Shown here one piece after another: positions 27,187 through 36,338 of a stretch of DNA of 64,000 nucleotides. Both the position numbers and the translations under genes were made by a program. Source of the stretch: Stenotrophomonas maltophilia (GTDB lineage: Bacteria > Pseudomonadota > Gammaproteobacteria > Xanthomonadales > Xanthomonadaceae); NCBI RefSeq assembly GCF_039555535.1, contig NZ_CP154630.1:3671001-3735000 (forward strand), in the 5' to 3' direction. Numbering within the stretch: the first letter of the stretch is position 1; each line of letters opens with the position of its first letter. The notes below the pieces were generated by a model, which saw only the letters and a program-made list of their open reading frames with translations, made no database searches and was not told where the DNA came from.

Positions 27187-28032
27187 ATGCGTACCTTCCT
27201 GCGTCTACCGCTGGCCATGATGATCGCCCTTGGCGCGATCACGGGCGTGCATGCGCAGAGCAAGGATACCCGCACCGTGCTGCCGGTATGGAACAAGGGC
27301 AGCGGCAAGGTCGAGGCCCTGCTGTACCTGGAGCCGACCGGTGAACAGGCGGCCGGGGCGCGCTGGCATTTCGGCCGCAACTCGCTGGATGCAGCCTTTG
27401 GCCTGTCTTCTGGCGATTCGTTGGGCCTGCTCTGCAGCAGCAGCGGGACCAGCATGAGCGGTCTGGCCAGTCACTGCATGCTGGCCAGCCTCGGCGACGA
27501 GGACGACCTCAACAGCCGGCGCTTCACCGGCACCGCCGCCTTGAACCGTGGCAGCAGCCGCCTCGGCATCACCGCCGGAACCGGCCGTGAAACCCTGCCG
27601 GCGTGGCTGGCAGGCCCGAACAAGACCCCTTCGCTGCGTGCCGAGCAGAATGACCTGACCGTGTTCGCGCAGAAGAACATCGGCCGCGAAGGCTTCGTTT
27701 CCATCGCCGGCACCTACGCCAAGGCTCGCCTGGTACCGCTGGCCGATGCTTCGCCGGCCATCGCCGACCGCTGGGACAGCAAGAGCCTGAGCATCGGCGC
27801 CGGCTACGGCAATTTCACCGGCAGCATCATTGGCCGCGTCATCGATGTGCCGGGCAAGCCCGGCAAGTGGGAAGGCCTGGGCATCGGCCTGACCTGGCGC
27901 ACACCGTGGTCCGGCCAGCTCACCGTGGGCGCCGAGAACGTGATCAGCCGCGGCAAGAATCCGTTCTCGCCGCGCAACGAAAGCAACGACGACGGCACCG
28001 TGCCGTACGTACGCTACGAGCAGGACCTCTAA
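27187..28032 (+). CDS. Exported protein of unknown function, beta-rich
   Basis: 281 residues with a clear signal peptide (LAMMIALGAITGVHAQ). I do not recognise the family. The mature protein alternates polar and hydrophobic residues in short strands separated by Gly/Asn-rich turns (AARWHFGRNSLDAAFGL-like, LSIGAGYGNFTGSIIGRVI, GLGIGLTWRTPWSGQLTVGA), which suggests a beta-barrel or beta-sandwich in the outer envelope. There are two cysteines in the mature part (LLCSSSGTS and SHCMLA), possibly a disulfide. The C-terminus is EQDL, lacking the terminal Phe of typical outer-membrane porins. It converges on the TonB receptor. Confidence 0.8.
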   Translation: MRTFLRLPLAMMIALGAITGVHAQSKDTRTVLPVWNKGSGKVEALLYLEPTGEQAAGARWHFGRNSLDAAFGLSSGDSLGLLCSSSGTSMSGLASHCMLASLGDEDDLNSRRFTGTAALNRGSSRLGITAGTGRETLPAWLAGPNKTPSLRAEQNDLTVFAQKNIGREGFVSIAGTYAKARLVPLADASPAIADRWDSKSLSIGAGYGNFTGSIIGRVIDVPGKPGKWEGLGIGLTWRTPWSGQLTVGAENVISRGKNPFSPRNESNDDGTVPYVRYEQDL

Positions 28033-28162
28033 AGGCCCTGGTCTCGTCGCAGCGGCAACGCTGCCGAACGCCCTCCCTTTTTCCATGGTGCCACCGCCAC
28101 CAGCGTCGCGCTGCGCGCAGCTTCCGCTCGTGCGCCAGACATGCATCGCCTTCGCGCCCATG

Positions 28163-28192
28163 AAAAAAGCCACGCCCCTTTCGGGGCGTGGC
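28163..28192 (-). terminator. Intrinsic terminator of the TonB receptor gene
   Basis: On the minus strand GCCACGCCCC-gaaa-GGGGCGTGGC (28169-28192) forms a perfect 10-bp stem followed by TTTTTT (28163-28168), about 30 bases after the stop codon. Confidence 0.93.
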
Positions 28193-28220
28193 CATGTCAC
28201 ACGTACGGATTACGCCGCGG

Positions 28221-31178
28221 TCAGAAGCGCTGGGTGTACTTCATGTACAGGAAGCGACCGATGTCGAAGCCACCGTAATAGGAGACGTTCGCGCTCGGCT
28301 GGCTGTACATGGTCGGGCCCACGCGGCCGAACACGTTGTTGGCACCCACGGCCACGGTCGCATTCCACGGTGCGTTCCAGCGCAGCTGGACGTCGTTGAA
28401 CACGGTCGCGCCACGCTGGTTGGTCGCGCTGCCCACCGCCACGCCCTGGTTGTTCGGCGAAGCGTAGTTCGGCAGGTTGCACTCTTCCGGGAACGTCACG
28501 GCGCTCAGGCACGATTCCTTCATGCCGGAGAAGTAACGGACGGTCCAGCTGGCACCGAAGTCACCCATTTCCCAACCCAGGTTCAGGTTCGAACGCACGC
28601 GGAAGGCGCCGCCCGCCCAGCCCACGCCGGTGCGGGGATTCGGGTGGGTGACCGGGTTCTTGGTGGTGACCAGGTCGTCACGCGAGGTGTAGGTGCTGGT
28701 CCACTGCGCGCTGAAGTTGCCGAAACGATCGGTCGGCAGGCGGTAGCTGACATCCAGGTCGAAGCCTTCCACCTCGCGGTAGCCGGCGTTGATGCCGGTG
28801 CGCTTGAGGTTGTTGACGATGCCGGTCACCGGATCACGCGTGAACGCCGAGCAGCGTGCCGCGATATCGTTGATGTAGCAGTCGTTGAGGATCAGGTTGG
28901 CCGTGTCCGAGATGATGGTGTTCTCGACGCGGATTTCCCACCAGTCCAGCGACATGTTGAAGTTCTGGATGAAACCCGGGCTCCAGACGAAGCCCAGGGT
29001 CTTGGACGTCGAGGTTTCCGGGGTCAGCTGGTCGTTGGAACCGGAGACGAAGGCCAGCGGGGTCTGCGACGATGCAGCGGTGGTCGGGGTGAAGCCCTGC
29101 TGCTGCTGGCGGAAGTTGTTGACGTTGACGCCGGCCGGCAGTGCAGCGGCGCAACGGGCACGCACCGCAGCGTTGGTGCGCGCTGCACCGTAGACCGAAT
29201 CGCACGGATCGGTGAAGAAGTCGAACGACTGCGAACCGCCGCTGTACAGGTCGGCGATGGTCGGGGCACGGAAGCCTTCCGCCCAGGTACCGCGGATGAG
29301 CAGCGAGTCGATCGGCTTCCACTTGAAGCCGAACTTGCTGTTCAGCGTCGTGCCGAAGGTGTCGTAGTCCGAATGACGGGTGGCCGCGTTGAGGCTCAGC
29401 TCGCGGGCGCCCGGCAGGTCGGCCAGGATCGGCACGTTGAACTCGGCATAGACTTCGTCAACCTTGTAGCCACCACCGGTCGGGAAGTTGGCCAGGCCGG
29501 AGGTGTTGCCCGACTGCACCAGCGCGTCCGGGCTGAAGCTGCCCGTTTCCTTGCGGTGTTCGATACCCACGGCGAAGCCCAGGTCGCCGGCCGGCAGGGT
29601 GAACAGGCTGCCGGCGAGGTTGGCGGTGACGACCTTGGTGGTGGTCTCGGCGGTGGAGTGCGCAGACGGGAACAGCAGGTTCTGCAGGGCGGTATTGCCG
29701 GTCAATGCGCCATTGGCACCGTTGCTCTGGATGCCGGCATGCAGGAACGGGTTGTACGGCACGCACTGGTTCAACCCGATCGGGTTGGCCACGGTACCGC
29801 ACTGCGCCACGCCGCTGCTGTTGATGAACGACGGACCCACGGCCGCACGCAGCGCGGTCAGGTTGAGGTCGCCGGTGCTGGTCTGGACCAGCTTGTTGTT
29901 GTTGTACAGGTAGCCGACATCCCAGTCGAACAGGCGGTCGGAGAACTCGAAGCTGCCTTCCAGGCCGCCGCTGAAGCGGAAGGTGGTCAGCTCGGCGCGG
30001 GTGTTGCGCGGTACTTCCGAAGTACGACGCCACCAGTTGGCGATGTCAGCACCCAGCGGATTGAACACACTTCTGGCCGAAATCGGCGAACCGAAGGCCA
30101 GTGCGCCGTACGGATAGCCGGCGATCTGGCGGTTCGAATCGCGGAAGCTGTACAGCATGTTGGTGCGCAGGCGCACGTTGTCGGTCAGGTCGTAGATGCC
30201 ATCGACGAACACCGCACGGCGCTCCTGCGGGGTACGCAGGTCGGTCTGCAGGTTGGTGTTGGTCTTGTCCTGGGTGGAGAAGCTGTTGACGTTCTGCGCG
30301 ATGTAGTCGGCCTTGTTGCTCGCGTTGCCACCCTCACGCAGGATCACGCGCACTTCGCGGTTCGGGTTGGATGCACTGGCGGCCGGATAGGTGACGCCCG
30401 GCAGGCCATCGGCCGGACGGCTGACGAAACCGCCGAACTCGCCGACGGTGGTCCAGCCGAAGTCCGGGTGGTTGGCGCTGCGCGGGAACGCACCGTACGG
30501 ACGATCCGCCGCCCGCACCTTGTCTTCCTTGGCGTACTCGGCACCGATGGTCAGCGAACCGCGCTCACCCTTCACGCCCATGGTGAAGTCCATGGTGCGG
30601 GTGGCACCGTCGCCTTCACTGTACTGGCCGTAGTAGACGCTGCCGGTGGCGCCTTCGAAGTTGGTACGGGTGATGATGTTGATGACGCCGGCGATGGCAT
30701 CGGAACCGTAGATCGACGAAGCGCCGTCCTTCAGCACTTCGATGCGCTCGATGGCCGAGACCGGCACGGTCGAGATGTCCTGCAGGCCACCGGTGGTGAT
30801 GCCCAGGCGCTTGCCGTTGAGCAGCACCAGGGTGCGGGTGGCACCCAGGTCGCGCAGGCTGATGTAGGTGCCGCCGACGGCTTCGCCCGAGGACAGCGGC
30901 TGGGCACGGCTGATCGGCGGCGTACCCACGGCGCTGATGTTCTGCAGGATGTCAGCGACCGACGAGAAGCCCTGCTTCTCGATGTCGGCGCGGCTGAGGG
31001 TCAGGACCGGCTGGGCAGTTTCGACGTCGACGGTACGGATGCGCGAACCGGTGACTTCAATGCGGTCCAGGTTGGTGGCGGTCTGGGCAGACGCCACACC
31101 GGTGCCGGCAACGGATGCGGCGCTGGCGGCCAGCGCAACGCACACTGCATCGCGCAGCTTGTTGCTGTTCAACTTCAT
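28221..31178 (-). CDS. TonB-dependent outer-membrane receptor
   Basis: 985 residues. A signal peptide (VALAASAASVAGTGVASAQ) leads to a plug domain (IEVTGSRIR, GFSSVADILQNISAVG, LRDLGATRTLVLLNGKRLG, IERIEVLKDGASSIYGSDAI) and a long beta-barrel ending in an aromatic residue (YMKYTQRF). Such receptors import siderophores, B12 or plant-derived and other glycans using TonB energy. This one belongs to the large Xanthomonadaceae group with a Ser-Arg plug motif, whose ligands are mostly unknown. No adjacent transporter or sigma/anti-sigma pair hints at the substrate. ATG 31178 is preceded by GAGAGAGAG, which decides the start over an ATG at 31247. Confidence 0.94.
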   Translation of the reverse strand: MKLNSNKLRDAVCVALAASAASVAGTGVASAQTATNLDRIEVTGSRIRTVDVETAQPVLTLSRADIEKQGFSSVADILQNISAVGTPPISRAQPLSSGEAVGGTYISLRDLGATRTLVLLNGKRLGITTGGLQDISTVPVSAIERIEVLKDGASSIYGSDAIAGVINIITRTNFEGATGSVYYGQYSEGDGATRTMDFTMGVKGERGSLTIGAEYAKEDKVRAADRPYGAFPRSANHPDFGWTTVGEFGGFVSRPADGLPGVTYPAASASNPNREVRVILREGGNASNKADYIAQNVNSFSTQDKTNTNLQTDLRTPQERRAVFVDGIYDLTDNVRLRTNMLYSFRDSNRQIAGYPYGALAFGSPISARSVFNPLGADIANWWRRTSEVPRNTRAELTTFRFSGGLEGSFEFSDRLFDWDVGYLYNNNKLVQTSTGDLNLTALRAAVGPSFINSSGVAQCGTVANPIGLNQCVPYNPFLHAGIQSNGANGALTGNTALQNLLFPSAHSTAETTTKVVTANLAGSLFTLPAGDLGFAVGIEHRKETGSFSPDALVQSGNTSGLANFPTGGGYKVDEVYAEFNVPILADLPGARELSLNAATRHSDYDTFGTTLNSKFGFKWKPIDSLLIRGTWAEGFRAPTIADLYSGGSQSFDFFTDPCDSVYGAARTNAAVRARCAAALPAGVNVNNFRQQQQGFTPTTAASSQTPLAFVSGSNDQLTPETSTSKTLGFVWSPGFIQNFNMSLDWWEIRVENTIISDTANLILNDCYINDIAARCSAFTRDPVTGIVNNLKRTGINAGYREVEGFDLDVSYRLPTDRFGNFSAQWTSTYTSRDDLVTTKNPVTHPNPRTGVGWAGGAFRVRSNLNLGWEMGDFGASWTVRYFSGMKESCLSAVTFPEECNLPNYASPNNQGVAVGSATNQRGATVFNDVQLRWNAPWNATVAVGANNVFGRVGPTMYSQPSANVSYYGGFDIGRFLYMKYTQRF

Positions 31179-31363
31179 GGGCTCTCTCTCCATGGATCTT
31201 GGGTTGTGTGCTGAGTCCAACCGACGTACCCCAAAAGGGAGGCACAAAAAACGGCTGGTGACCCGATAGTAGCCACACTTGATCTGGAATTAAAGAGTCG
31301 TTAAGAAAACGCCCAAATCGCGTGAAACCAGTCTCACTACGACATACGTTGGCGCATTGAGGT

Positions 31364-31397
31364 CGCCCTGCAAGGCGCATTCGGCACTTGCAGGGCG
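31364..31397. terminator. Stem-loop after the tetR gene
   Basis: CGCCCTGCAAG (31364-31374) and CTTGCAGGGCG (31387-31397) pair perfectly over 11 bp, 12 bases beyond the TetR stop codon. The T-run (GTTTT) lies on the plus-strand side, so as a terminator for the leftward tetR gene it lacks a U-tract. It could also insulate the TonB receptor promoter. Confidence 0.5.
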
Positions 31398-31409
31398 CCG
31401 TTTTCCCAT

Positions 31410-32009
31410 TCAGCTGGGAATGAGCGTCTCGATCAGATGCTCGACATAGGCCTCGAAATCCTCGCGGGCCTGCTTGGGTTGCTGCAGCTGCAGCGAAAGC
31501 TGCAGGAAGCCAACGTAGGCTGCATAGGCCAGGCGTGCGCGATGCCGTGCATCGGTGGAGCTGAGCCCGGCCTGGCGGAACGAAGCAACCAGGTAGTCGA
31601 GCCGGCGCTGCGACACGCGGTCGATCACCGGGCGCACCATCGGGTGGTCCAGCGCCTTCAGCAGTTCGCTGTAGATGATGTGCGGCTGCACTTCGTGCGC
31701 CACCATCTGGAACAACTGGCGCAGGCGCACGCGCGGATCCGGCACATCCTCCAGGCTGCCGAACACCTGTTCCTGTTCGAACAGTTCCCAGCGTTCCAGC
31801 GCCGCCTGCAGCAGCGCATCACGCGACGGGAAGTGCCAGTAGAAACTGCCCTTGGTCACACCCAGGCGCCGCGCCAACGGTTCCACCGCGACGGCACCCA
31901 CACCTTGTTCAGCAATCAGATCGAGAGCTGCCTGGGCCCAGTCTTCGGCACTCAGGCGGCTGTTGCGGCCGGCGCGCGGTTCGCCGGCGGAAGCGTCAGG
32001 TTGATTCAT
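31410..32009 (-). CDS. TetR family transcriptional regulator
   Basis: 199 residues. The N-terminal helix-turn-helix is typical: AALDLIAEQGVGAVAVEPLA then RRLGVTKGSFYWHFPSRDALL (residues about 28-70). The C-terminal ligand domain is helical and unassigned. It is divergent from the hydrolase-fadE-thioesterase operon, whose promoter carries two copies of an 18-bp palindrome of TetR-operator size. It therefore probably represses that operon and responds to an acyl compound; both points are inference from position. ATG 32009 gives the usual short arm before the HTH. Confidence 0.92.
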   Translation of the reverse strand: MNQPDASAGEPRAGRNSRLSAEDWAQAALDLIAEQGVGAVAVEPLARRLGVTKGSFYWHFPSRDALLQAALERWELFEQEQVFGSLEDVPDPRVRLRQLFQMVAHEVQPHIIYSELLKALDHPMVRPVIDRVSQRRLDYLVASFRQAGLSSTDARHRARLAYAAYVGFLQLSLQLQQPKQAREDFEAYVEHLIETLIPS

Positions 32010-32100
32010 GGGCTGATTTAACCATACGCCGGGGTTCGTTGCAGTACGCGGTTGCGGCCGAAACCGTCGCGGCGCCCGCCTGGGCACCTGCCGCAGCGCA

Positions 32101-32118
32101 CCATACCGTGCAGTATTG
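32101..32118. promoter_or_regulatory. Upstream operator-like palindrome (imperfect)
   Basis: CCATACC-gtgc-AGTATTG has the same 7-4-7 layout as 32137-32154 and starts exactly 36 bp before it. It lies just upstream of, and overlaps, the -35 box. Confidence 0.6.
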
Positions 32119-32143
32119 ACTTCCCTCACAAGCGCTCCATACT
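32116..32143 (+). promoter_or_regulatory. Promoter of the hydrolase-fadE operon, apparently leaderless
   Basis: TTGACT (32116-32121) and CATACT (32138-32143) are separated by 16 bp. The start codon at 32151 lies seven bases after the -10 box, where transcription would begin. No Shine-Dalgarno exists, so the mRNA may be leaderless. Confidence 0.65.
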
Positions 32144-32154
32144 AGCAAGTATGG
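32137..32154. promoter_or_regulatory. Operator-like perfect palindrome over the -10 box and start codon
   Basis: CCATACT-agca-AGTATGG is a perfect inverted repeat covering the -10 element and the ATG. A protein bound here would block transcription. The divergent TetR regulator is the natural candidate. Confidence 0.7.
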
Positions 32155-33068
32155 TTACGTCCCCTACTCCCGCTGCGTTCCATGATCTTCGCCTGGAGGC
32201 CGCCCATGGCGCGCGCCTGGCTGCGACTGCCAGCGACCATGGCCGCCGTGGCCGGGTGCTGTTCGCGCATGGCTTCGGCCAGACCCGGCATGCCTGGAAC
32301 GCCACCGCGCGGGCCCTGTCTGCGGCGGGACTGCAGACATTGGCCTACGACGCTCGTGGCCACGGCGATTCGGACTGGAATGCCGCCGAACTGCCCTATC
32401 ACGGCGAACAGTTCGCTGATGACCTCATCGTGCTGGCCGGGGAACAGCCGCGCCCGCCGGTGCTGGTCGCAGCCTCGATGGGTGGCCTGTTCGGCCTGCT
32501 GGCCGAATCGCGCTGGCCGGGCCTGTTCTCGGCGATGGTGCTGGTGGACATCACCCCGCGCTGGGATACCGCCGGTGTTGAACGCATCCTGGCCTTCATG
32601 ACCGCCCATCCCGACGGCTTCGCCTCGCTCACCCAGGCCGCCGATGTGATCTCGGCCTACATGCCGCACCGTCCGCGCAAATCCGAGCAGTCGCTGCGCG
32701 CGCTGCTGCGCGAGGACGGCCAGGGCCGCTGGCGCTGGCACTGGGACCCGCGCCTGGTGGCCGAACTGGCGCGCGACAGCGAGCAGCACCAGGATGCGCT
32801 GGCCGAGGCCGCACGCCAGGTGAAATGCCCGCTGCTGCTGGTCAGCGGCGGCCGCAGCGACCTGGTCACGCCACAGACCGTGGCCGAATTCCTGGCGTTG
32901 GCGCCGCACGCGCGTCACGTACAGCTGCCGCAGGCCACGCACATGGTCGCCGGCGATGACAACGACGCCTTTACCGCTACTGTGTTGGACTATCTGGACG
33001 TGTTGCCCGCAGCGGATGCTGCGGCTTCGTCCGCCACAAACGAGCACGTCACCGGAGCACGCTCATGA
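32151..33068 (+). CDS. Alpha/beta hydrolase (esterase/thioesterase-like)
   Basis: 305 residues, cytoplasmic. Fold landmarks are VLFAHGFGQTRHAWNAT (oxyanion region), YDARGHGDSDW, the nucleophile elbow VAASMGGLFG (Ser in ASMGG, near residue 108), an acid in LVSGGRSDLVTP and the catalytic His in QATHMVAGDD. The elbow is A-S-M-G-G, not G-x-S-M-G, a tolerated variant. It is the first gene of a unit with fadE (four-base overlap) and a hotdog thioesterase-like gene, so its substrate is probably an acyl ester or acyl-CoA derivative. ATG 32151 is the only start after the promoter. Confidence 0.9.
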   Translation: MVTSPTPAAFHDLRLEAAHGARLAATASDHGRRGRVLFAHGFGQTRHAWNATARALSAAGLQTLAYDARGHGDSDWNAAELPYHGEQFADDLIVLAGEQPRPPVLVAASMGGLFGLLAESRWPGLFSAMVLVDITPRWDTAGVERILAFMTAHPDGFASLTQAADVISAYMPHRPRKSEQSLRALLREDGQGRWRWHWDPRLVAELARDSEQHQDALAEAARQVKCPLLLVSGGRSDLVTPQTVAEFLALAPHARHVQLPQATHMVAGDDNDAFTATVLDYLDVLPAADAAASSATNEHVTGARS

Positions 33069-35542
33069 GCATCGTTCTTCCCTTCCTCGCCCTGCTGCTG
33101 GCAGGCGCGTTCGTCGCCTACCACCGCATGCGGCTGGTTACCTGGACGCTGATCAGCGTGGCCCTGCTGGTCGCCTGCTGGTTCATCCCCTACGTCAACC
33201 AGACCGCCACGATCGTGGCTGCCGCCGTGTTGGCCGTCATCGCCGTGCCGCTGCTGCTGCCGTTCATCCGCAAGCCGCTGCTGACCGGCCCGATGATGAA
33301 GGTGTTCCGCAAGGTGCTGCCGCCGCTGTCGCAGACCGAGCGCATCGCGCTGGAAACCGGCTCGGTCGGCTTCGAGGGCGAGCTGTTCACCGGTGATCCG
33401 GACTGGAACATCCTGCTCAACTACCCCAAGCCGCAGCTGACCGCCGAAGAACAGGCCTTCCTCGATGGCCCGGTCGAAGAGCTGTGCACGATGGTCAACG
33501 ACTGGGAAATCACCCACGTCCACGCCGACCTGCCGCCGGAGCTGTGGGCCTTCATCAAGAAGAACAAGTTCTTCGGCATGATCATTCCGAAGGAATACGG
33601 CGGCCTGGGCTTCTCCGCGCTGGCCCACCACAAGGTGATCCAGAAGCTGGCCTCGGTGTCCTCGGTGGTCAGCTCCACCGTGGGCGTGCCGAACTCGCTG
33701 GGCCCGGGTGAACTGCTGGTGCACTACGGCACCCAGGAACAGAAGGACCAGTACCTGCCGCGCCTGGCCGATGGCCGCGAAGTGCCCTGCTTCGGCCTGA
33801 CCGGCCCGTTCGCCGGCTCCGACGCTACCTCGATTCCTGATTACGGCATCGTCTGCAAGGGCGAGTGGAACGGCGAGCAGGTGCTCGGCGTCAAGCTGAC
33901 CTTCGACAAGCGCTACATCACGCTGGCCCCGGTTGCCTCGCTGATCGGCCTGGCGTTCCGCATGTACGACCCGGATGGCCTGATCGGCGATACCCGCGAC
34001 ATCGGCATCACCCTGGGCCTGCTGCCGCGCGACACCGCCGGCGTTGAAATCGGCCGTCGCCACTTCCCGCTGAACTCGACGTTCCAGAACGGCCCGATCC
34101 GCGGCAAGGACGTGTTCATTCCGCTGACCCAGCTGATCGGTGGCGCTGCCATGGCCGGCAAGGGCTGGAACATGCTCAACGAGTGCCTGGCCGTGGGCCG
34201 CTCGATCACCCTGCCCTCCACTGCCAGCGGCGGCGCCAAGGCCGGTGCTGCCGTGACCGGCGCCTATGCACGCATCCGCAAGCAGTTCGGCCTGTCGGTC
34301 GGCCGCTTCGAGGGCGTGGAAGAAGCGCTGGCCCGCATCGGCGGCAAGGCGTACAAGATCAGCGCGCTGTCGCAGGCCACCGCTGCCGCCGTGGACCGCG
34401 GCGACGTGCCGTCGGTGCCGTCGGCGATCGCCAAGTACCACTGCACCAACATGAGCCGTGAAGTGATCTCGGACATGATGGACGTGATCGGCGGCAAGGG
34501 CATCATCCTGGGGCCGCGCAACTTCGCCGGCCGCAGCTGGCAGGCGGCGCCGATCGCGATCACCGTGGAAGGCGCCAACATCATGACCCGCAGCCTGCTG
34601 ATCTTCGGCCAGGGTGCGATCCTCTGCCACCCGTGGGTGCTGAAGGAAATGAAGGCGGCGCAGGATCCGGACACCCGTGCCGGCCTGCAGGAGTTCGACC
34701 GCAGCCTGTTCGGCCACATCCGCTTTGGCCTCTCCAATGCCGTGCGTTCGTTCTGGTTCGGCCTGACCGGCGCCCGCTTCGGTGCCGCCCCGGGCGATGC
34801 CTACACCCGCCGTTATTTCCGCAAGCTGGACCGCTATTCGGCCAATCTGGCGCTGATGGCCGACATCTCGATGATGACGCTTGGCGGCAAGCTGAAGTTC
34901 AAGGAATCGCTGTCCGGCCGCCTGGGCGATGTGCTGAGCCATGTCTACATGACCAGCGCCATGCTCAAGCGCTACCACGATGAAGGCGCACCGCAGGCCG
35001 ACCAGCCGCTGCTGGCCTGGGCCTTCCATGACAGCGTGCACAAGATCGAGGAATCGCTGTCGGCCGCCCTGCGCAACTTCCCGATCCGTCCGATCGGCTG
35101 GCTGATGTGGGCGCTGATCTTCCCGCTGGGCCGCCGTGCCGAGGCCCCGGGCGACCGCCTGAGCCGCCGCGTCGCCGCCCTGCTGATGGCGCCGAACGAA
35201 GCCCGCGACCGCCTGGCCAGTGGCGTGTTCCTGACCCCGTGCGAGAACAACCCGGGTGGCCGCATCAACAGCTACCTGAGCAAGGCGATCATGGCCGAGC
35301 CGGTGGAGCGCAAGTTCCTGAAGGCGCTGAAGAGCAAGGGCATCGAGGCGCTGGACTTCAAGGCACAGCTGGACGAAGCCGTGGCCGAGGGCGTGATCAC
35401 CCAGGACGAGCGCAGCCTGCTGGAAGAGCTGCGCACGCTGACCCTGGACACCATCACCGTGGACGACTTCGACACCCATGAACTACGTGCGGCCAGCTAC
35501 TACGACCGCCAGCACAAGGACCCGCATTCGCAGGCGGCCTGA
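33065..35542 (+). CDS. fadE: Acyl-CoA dehydrogenase FadE
   Basis: 825 residues, the long FadE type. It performs the first, FAD-dependent step of fatty-acid beta-oxidation. The N-terminus has membrane helices (VLPFLALLLAGAFVAYHRM and following), consistent with membrane association. The dehydrogenase core has FFGMIIPKEYGGLGFSALAH, FGLTGPFAGSDATSIPD, GKGIILGPRNFAGRSWQ and GANIMTRSLLIFGQG. A long C-terminal extension matches the DUF1974 region of FadE. Its ATG overlaps the hydrolase stop (ATGA), so translation is coupled. A strong hairpin follows at 35566-35591, before the third gene. Confidence 0.95.
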   Translation: MSIVLPFLALLLAGAFVAYHRMRLVTWTLISVALLVACWFIPYVNQTATIVAAAVLAVIAVPLLLPFIRKPLLTGPMMKVFRKVLPPLSQTERIALETGSVGFEGELFTGDPDWNILLNYPKPQLTAEEQAFLDGPVEELCTMVNDWEITHVHADLPPELWAFIKKNKFFGMIIPKEYGGLGFSALAHHKVIQKLASVSSVVSSTVGVPNSLGPGELLVHYGTQEQKDQYLPRLADGREVPCFGLTGPFAGSDATSIPDYGIVCKGEWNGEQVLGVKLTFDKRYITLAPVASLIGLAFRMYDPDGLIGDTRDIGITLGLLPRDTAGVEIGRRHFPLNSTFQNGPIRGKDVFIPLTQLIGGAAMAGKGWNMLNECLAVGRSITLPSTASGGAKAGAAVTGAYARIRKQFGLSVGRFEGVEEALARIGGKAYKISALSQATAAAVDRGDVPSVPSAIAKYHCTNMSREVISDMMDVIGGKGIILGPRNFAGRSWQAAPIAITVEGANIMTRSLLIFGQGAILCHPWVLKEMKAAQDPDTRAGLQEFDRSLFGHIRFGLSNAVRSFWFGLTGARFGAAPGDAYTRRYFRKLDRYSANLALMADISMMTLGGKLKFKESLSGRLGDVLSHVYMTSAMLKRYHDEGAPQADQPLLAWAFHDSVHKIEESLSAALRNFPIRPIGWLMWALIFPLGRRAEAPGDRLSRRVAALLMAPNEARDRLASGVFLTPCENNPGGRINSYLSKAIMAEPVERKFLKALKSKGIEALDFKAQLDEAVAEGVITQDERSLLEELRTLTLDTITVDDFDTHELRAASYYDRQHKDPHSQAA

Positions 35543-35565
35543 TCGCCCGCGACACGCGTTGCCTT

Positions 35566-35591
35566 CGACGGCGGGCCTTGGCCCGCCGTCG
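35566..35591 (+). terminator. Hairpin between fadE and the thioesterase-like gene
   Basis: CGACGGCGGGC-cttg-GCCCGCCGTCG is a perfect 11-bp stem followed by TTCT. The U-run is poor, so partial termination or mRNA 3'-end protection of fadE is more likely than a full stop. Confidence 0.6.
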
Positions 35592-35618
35592 TTCTATCCG
35601 ACGACCGGAATACAGACC

Positions 35619-36086
35619 ATGTCCACGCCCCTGCTCTCGCTCTACCACCGGCTGCAACGCTGGCCTGCCGGCACCTGGCTGTTCTCACGCGCGGTGTGCT
35701 TCAAGGCGCCCTACTTCGCCAGCATCGCACCGCGCATCACCCGCCTGGAACACGGCCGCTGCGAGGGCACGCTGACCGACCGCCGCAGGGTACGCAACCA
35801 CATCGGCACGGTGCATGCGATCGCGATGTGCAACCTGGCCGAACTGACCGCTGGGTTGATGGTGGATGCATCACTGCCGAAGGGCATGCGCTGGATTCCG
35901 AAGGGCATGCAGGTGCAGTACCTGGCCAAGGCGCGCGGCACGCTGCAGGCGGTGGCGCTACCGGCGCAGCCGATCATGGCGGCGGCACAGGGCTATGCGT
36001 TGCCGGTGACGGTGAGCGTGCGCGACCGCGCGGGAACGGAGGTGTTCAGCGCGGTCATCGACATGTGGATGTCGCCGGCGAAGTAG
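35619..36086 (+). CDS. DUF4442 / hotdog-fold thioesterase-like protein
   Basis: 155 residues. The sequence fits the DUF4442 group of hotdog-fold proteins: a central helix-bearing segment HIGTVHAIAMCNLAELTAGL, then strands MQVQYLAKARGTLQAVAL and ALPVTVSVRDRAGTEVFSAV. Hotdog proteins of this type hydrolyse or bind acyl-CoA thioesters. Its place after an alpha/beta hydrolase and fadE supports a role in fatty-acid turnover. ATG 35619 follows the fadE hairpin. It converges on the DUF1304 gene across giant palindrome C. Confidence 0.85.
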   Translation: MSTPLLSLYHRLQRWPAGTWLFSRAVCFKAPYFASIAPRITRLEHGRCEGTLTDRRRVRNHIGTVHAIAMCNLAELTAGLMVDASLPKGMRWIPKGMQVQYLAKARGTLQAVALPAQPIMAAAQGYALPVTVSVRDRAGTEVFSAVIDMWMSPAK

Positions 36087-36150
36087 TGTGTTCCCGCGAA
36101 CGGCGCAGCCCCTCGTGGATGGGTCGCCAAATGCGGTTTATCGGCTGGGC

Positions 36151-36248
36151 CGGAGGGGTGAGGCCGGGCGGGGACGCCGCAAGTACGTCCGTGTAGGCTT
36201 AGCCGCGCCATCCATGGCGCGGATACCCCGCCCGGCCCCACCCCTCCG
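36151..36248 (+). repeat. Folded repeat unit C1
   Basis: Arms 36151-36173 and 36226-36248 pair at 22 of 23 positions. The 52-bp core (36174-36225) starts ACGCCGCAAGTACG and has hairpins TAC-gtccgt-GTA and CCGCGCCA-tcca-TGGCGCGG. Confidence 0.88.
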
Positions 36249-36317
36249 ACCTCTGACAGATCTCTGTGGCGTCCACCCACGCAAGAGAAAAAAGAAGAGC
36301 AAGAGCAAAAGCAGAAG

Positions 36318-36338
36318 CGGTCCGCCGGCCGCTTTTTT
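36318..36338 (+). terminator. Terminator-like hairpin at the centre of palindrome C
   Basis: AGCGG and CCGCT pair around TCCGCCGG and are followed by six T residues. It would end rightward transcription coming from the fadE operon. Confidence 0.6.

Noticed and set aside
28188..31214. Plus-strand open frame of about 1000 codons opposite the TonB receptor
   Set aside because: Shadow frame. The minus strand has signal peptide, plug motifs, ribosome site and terminator.
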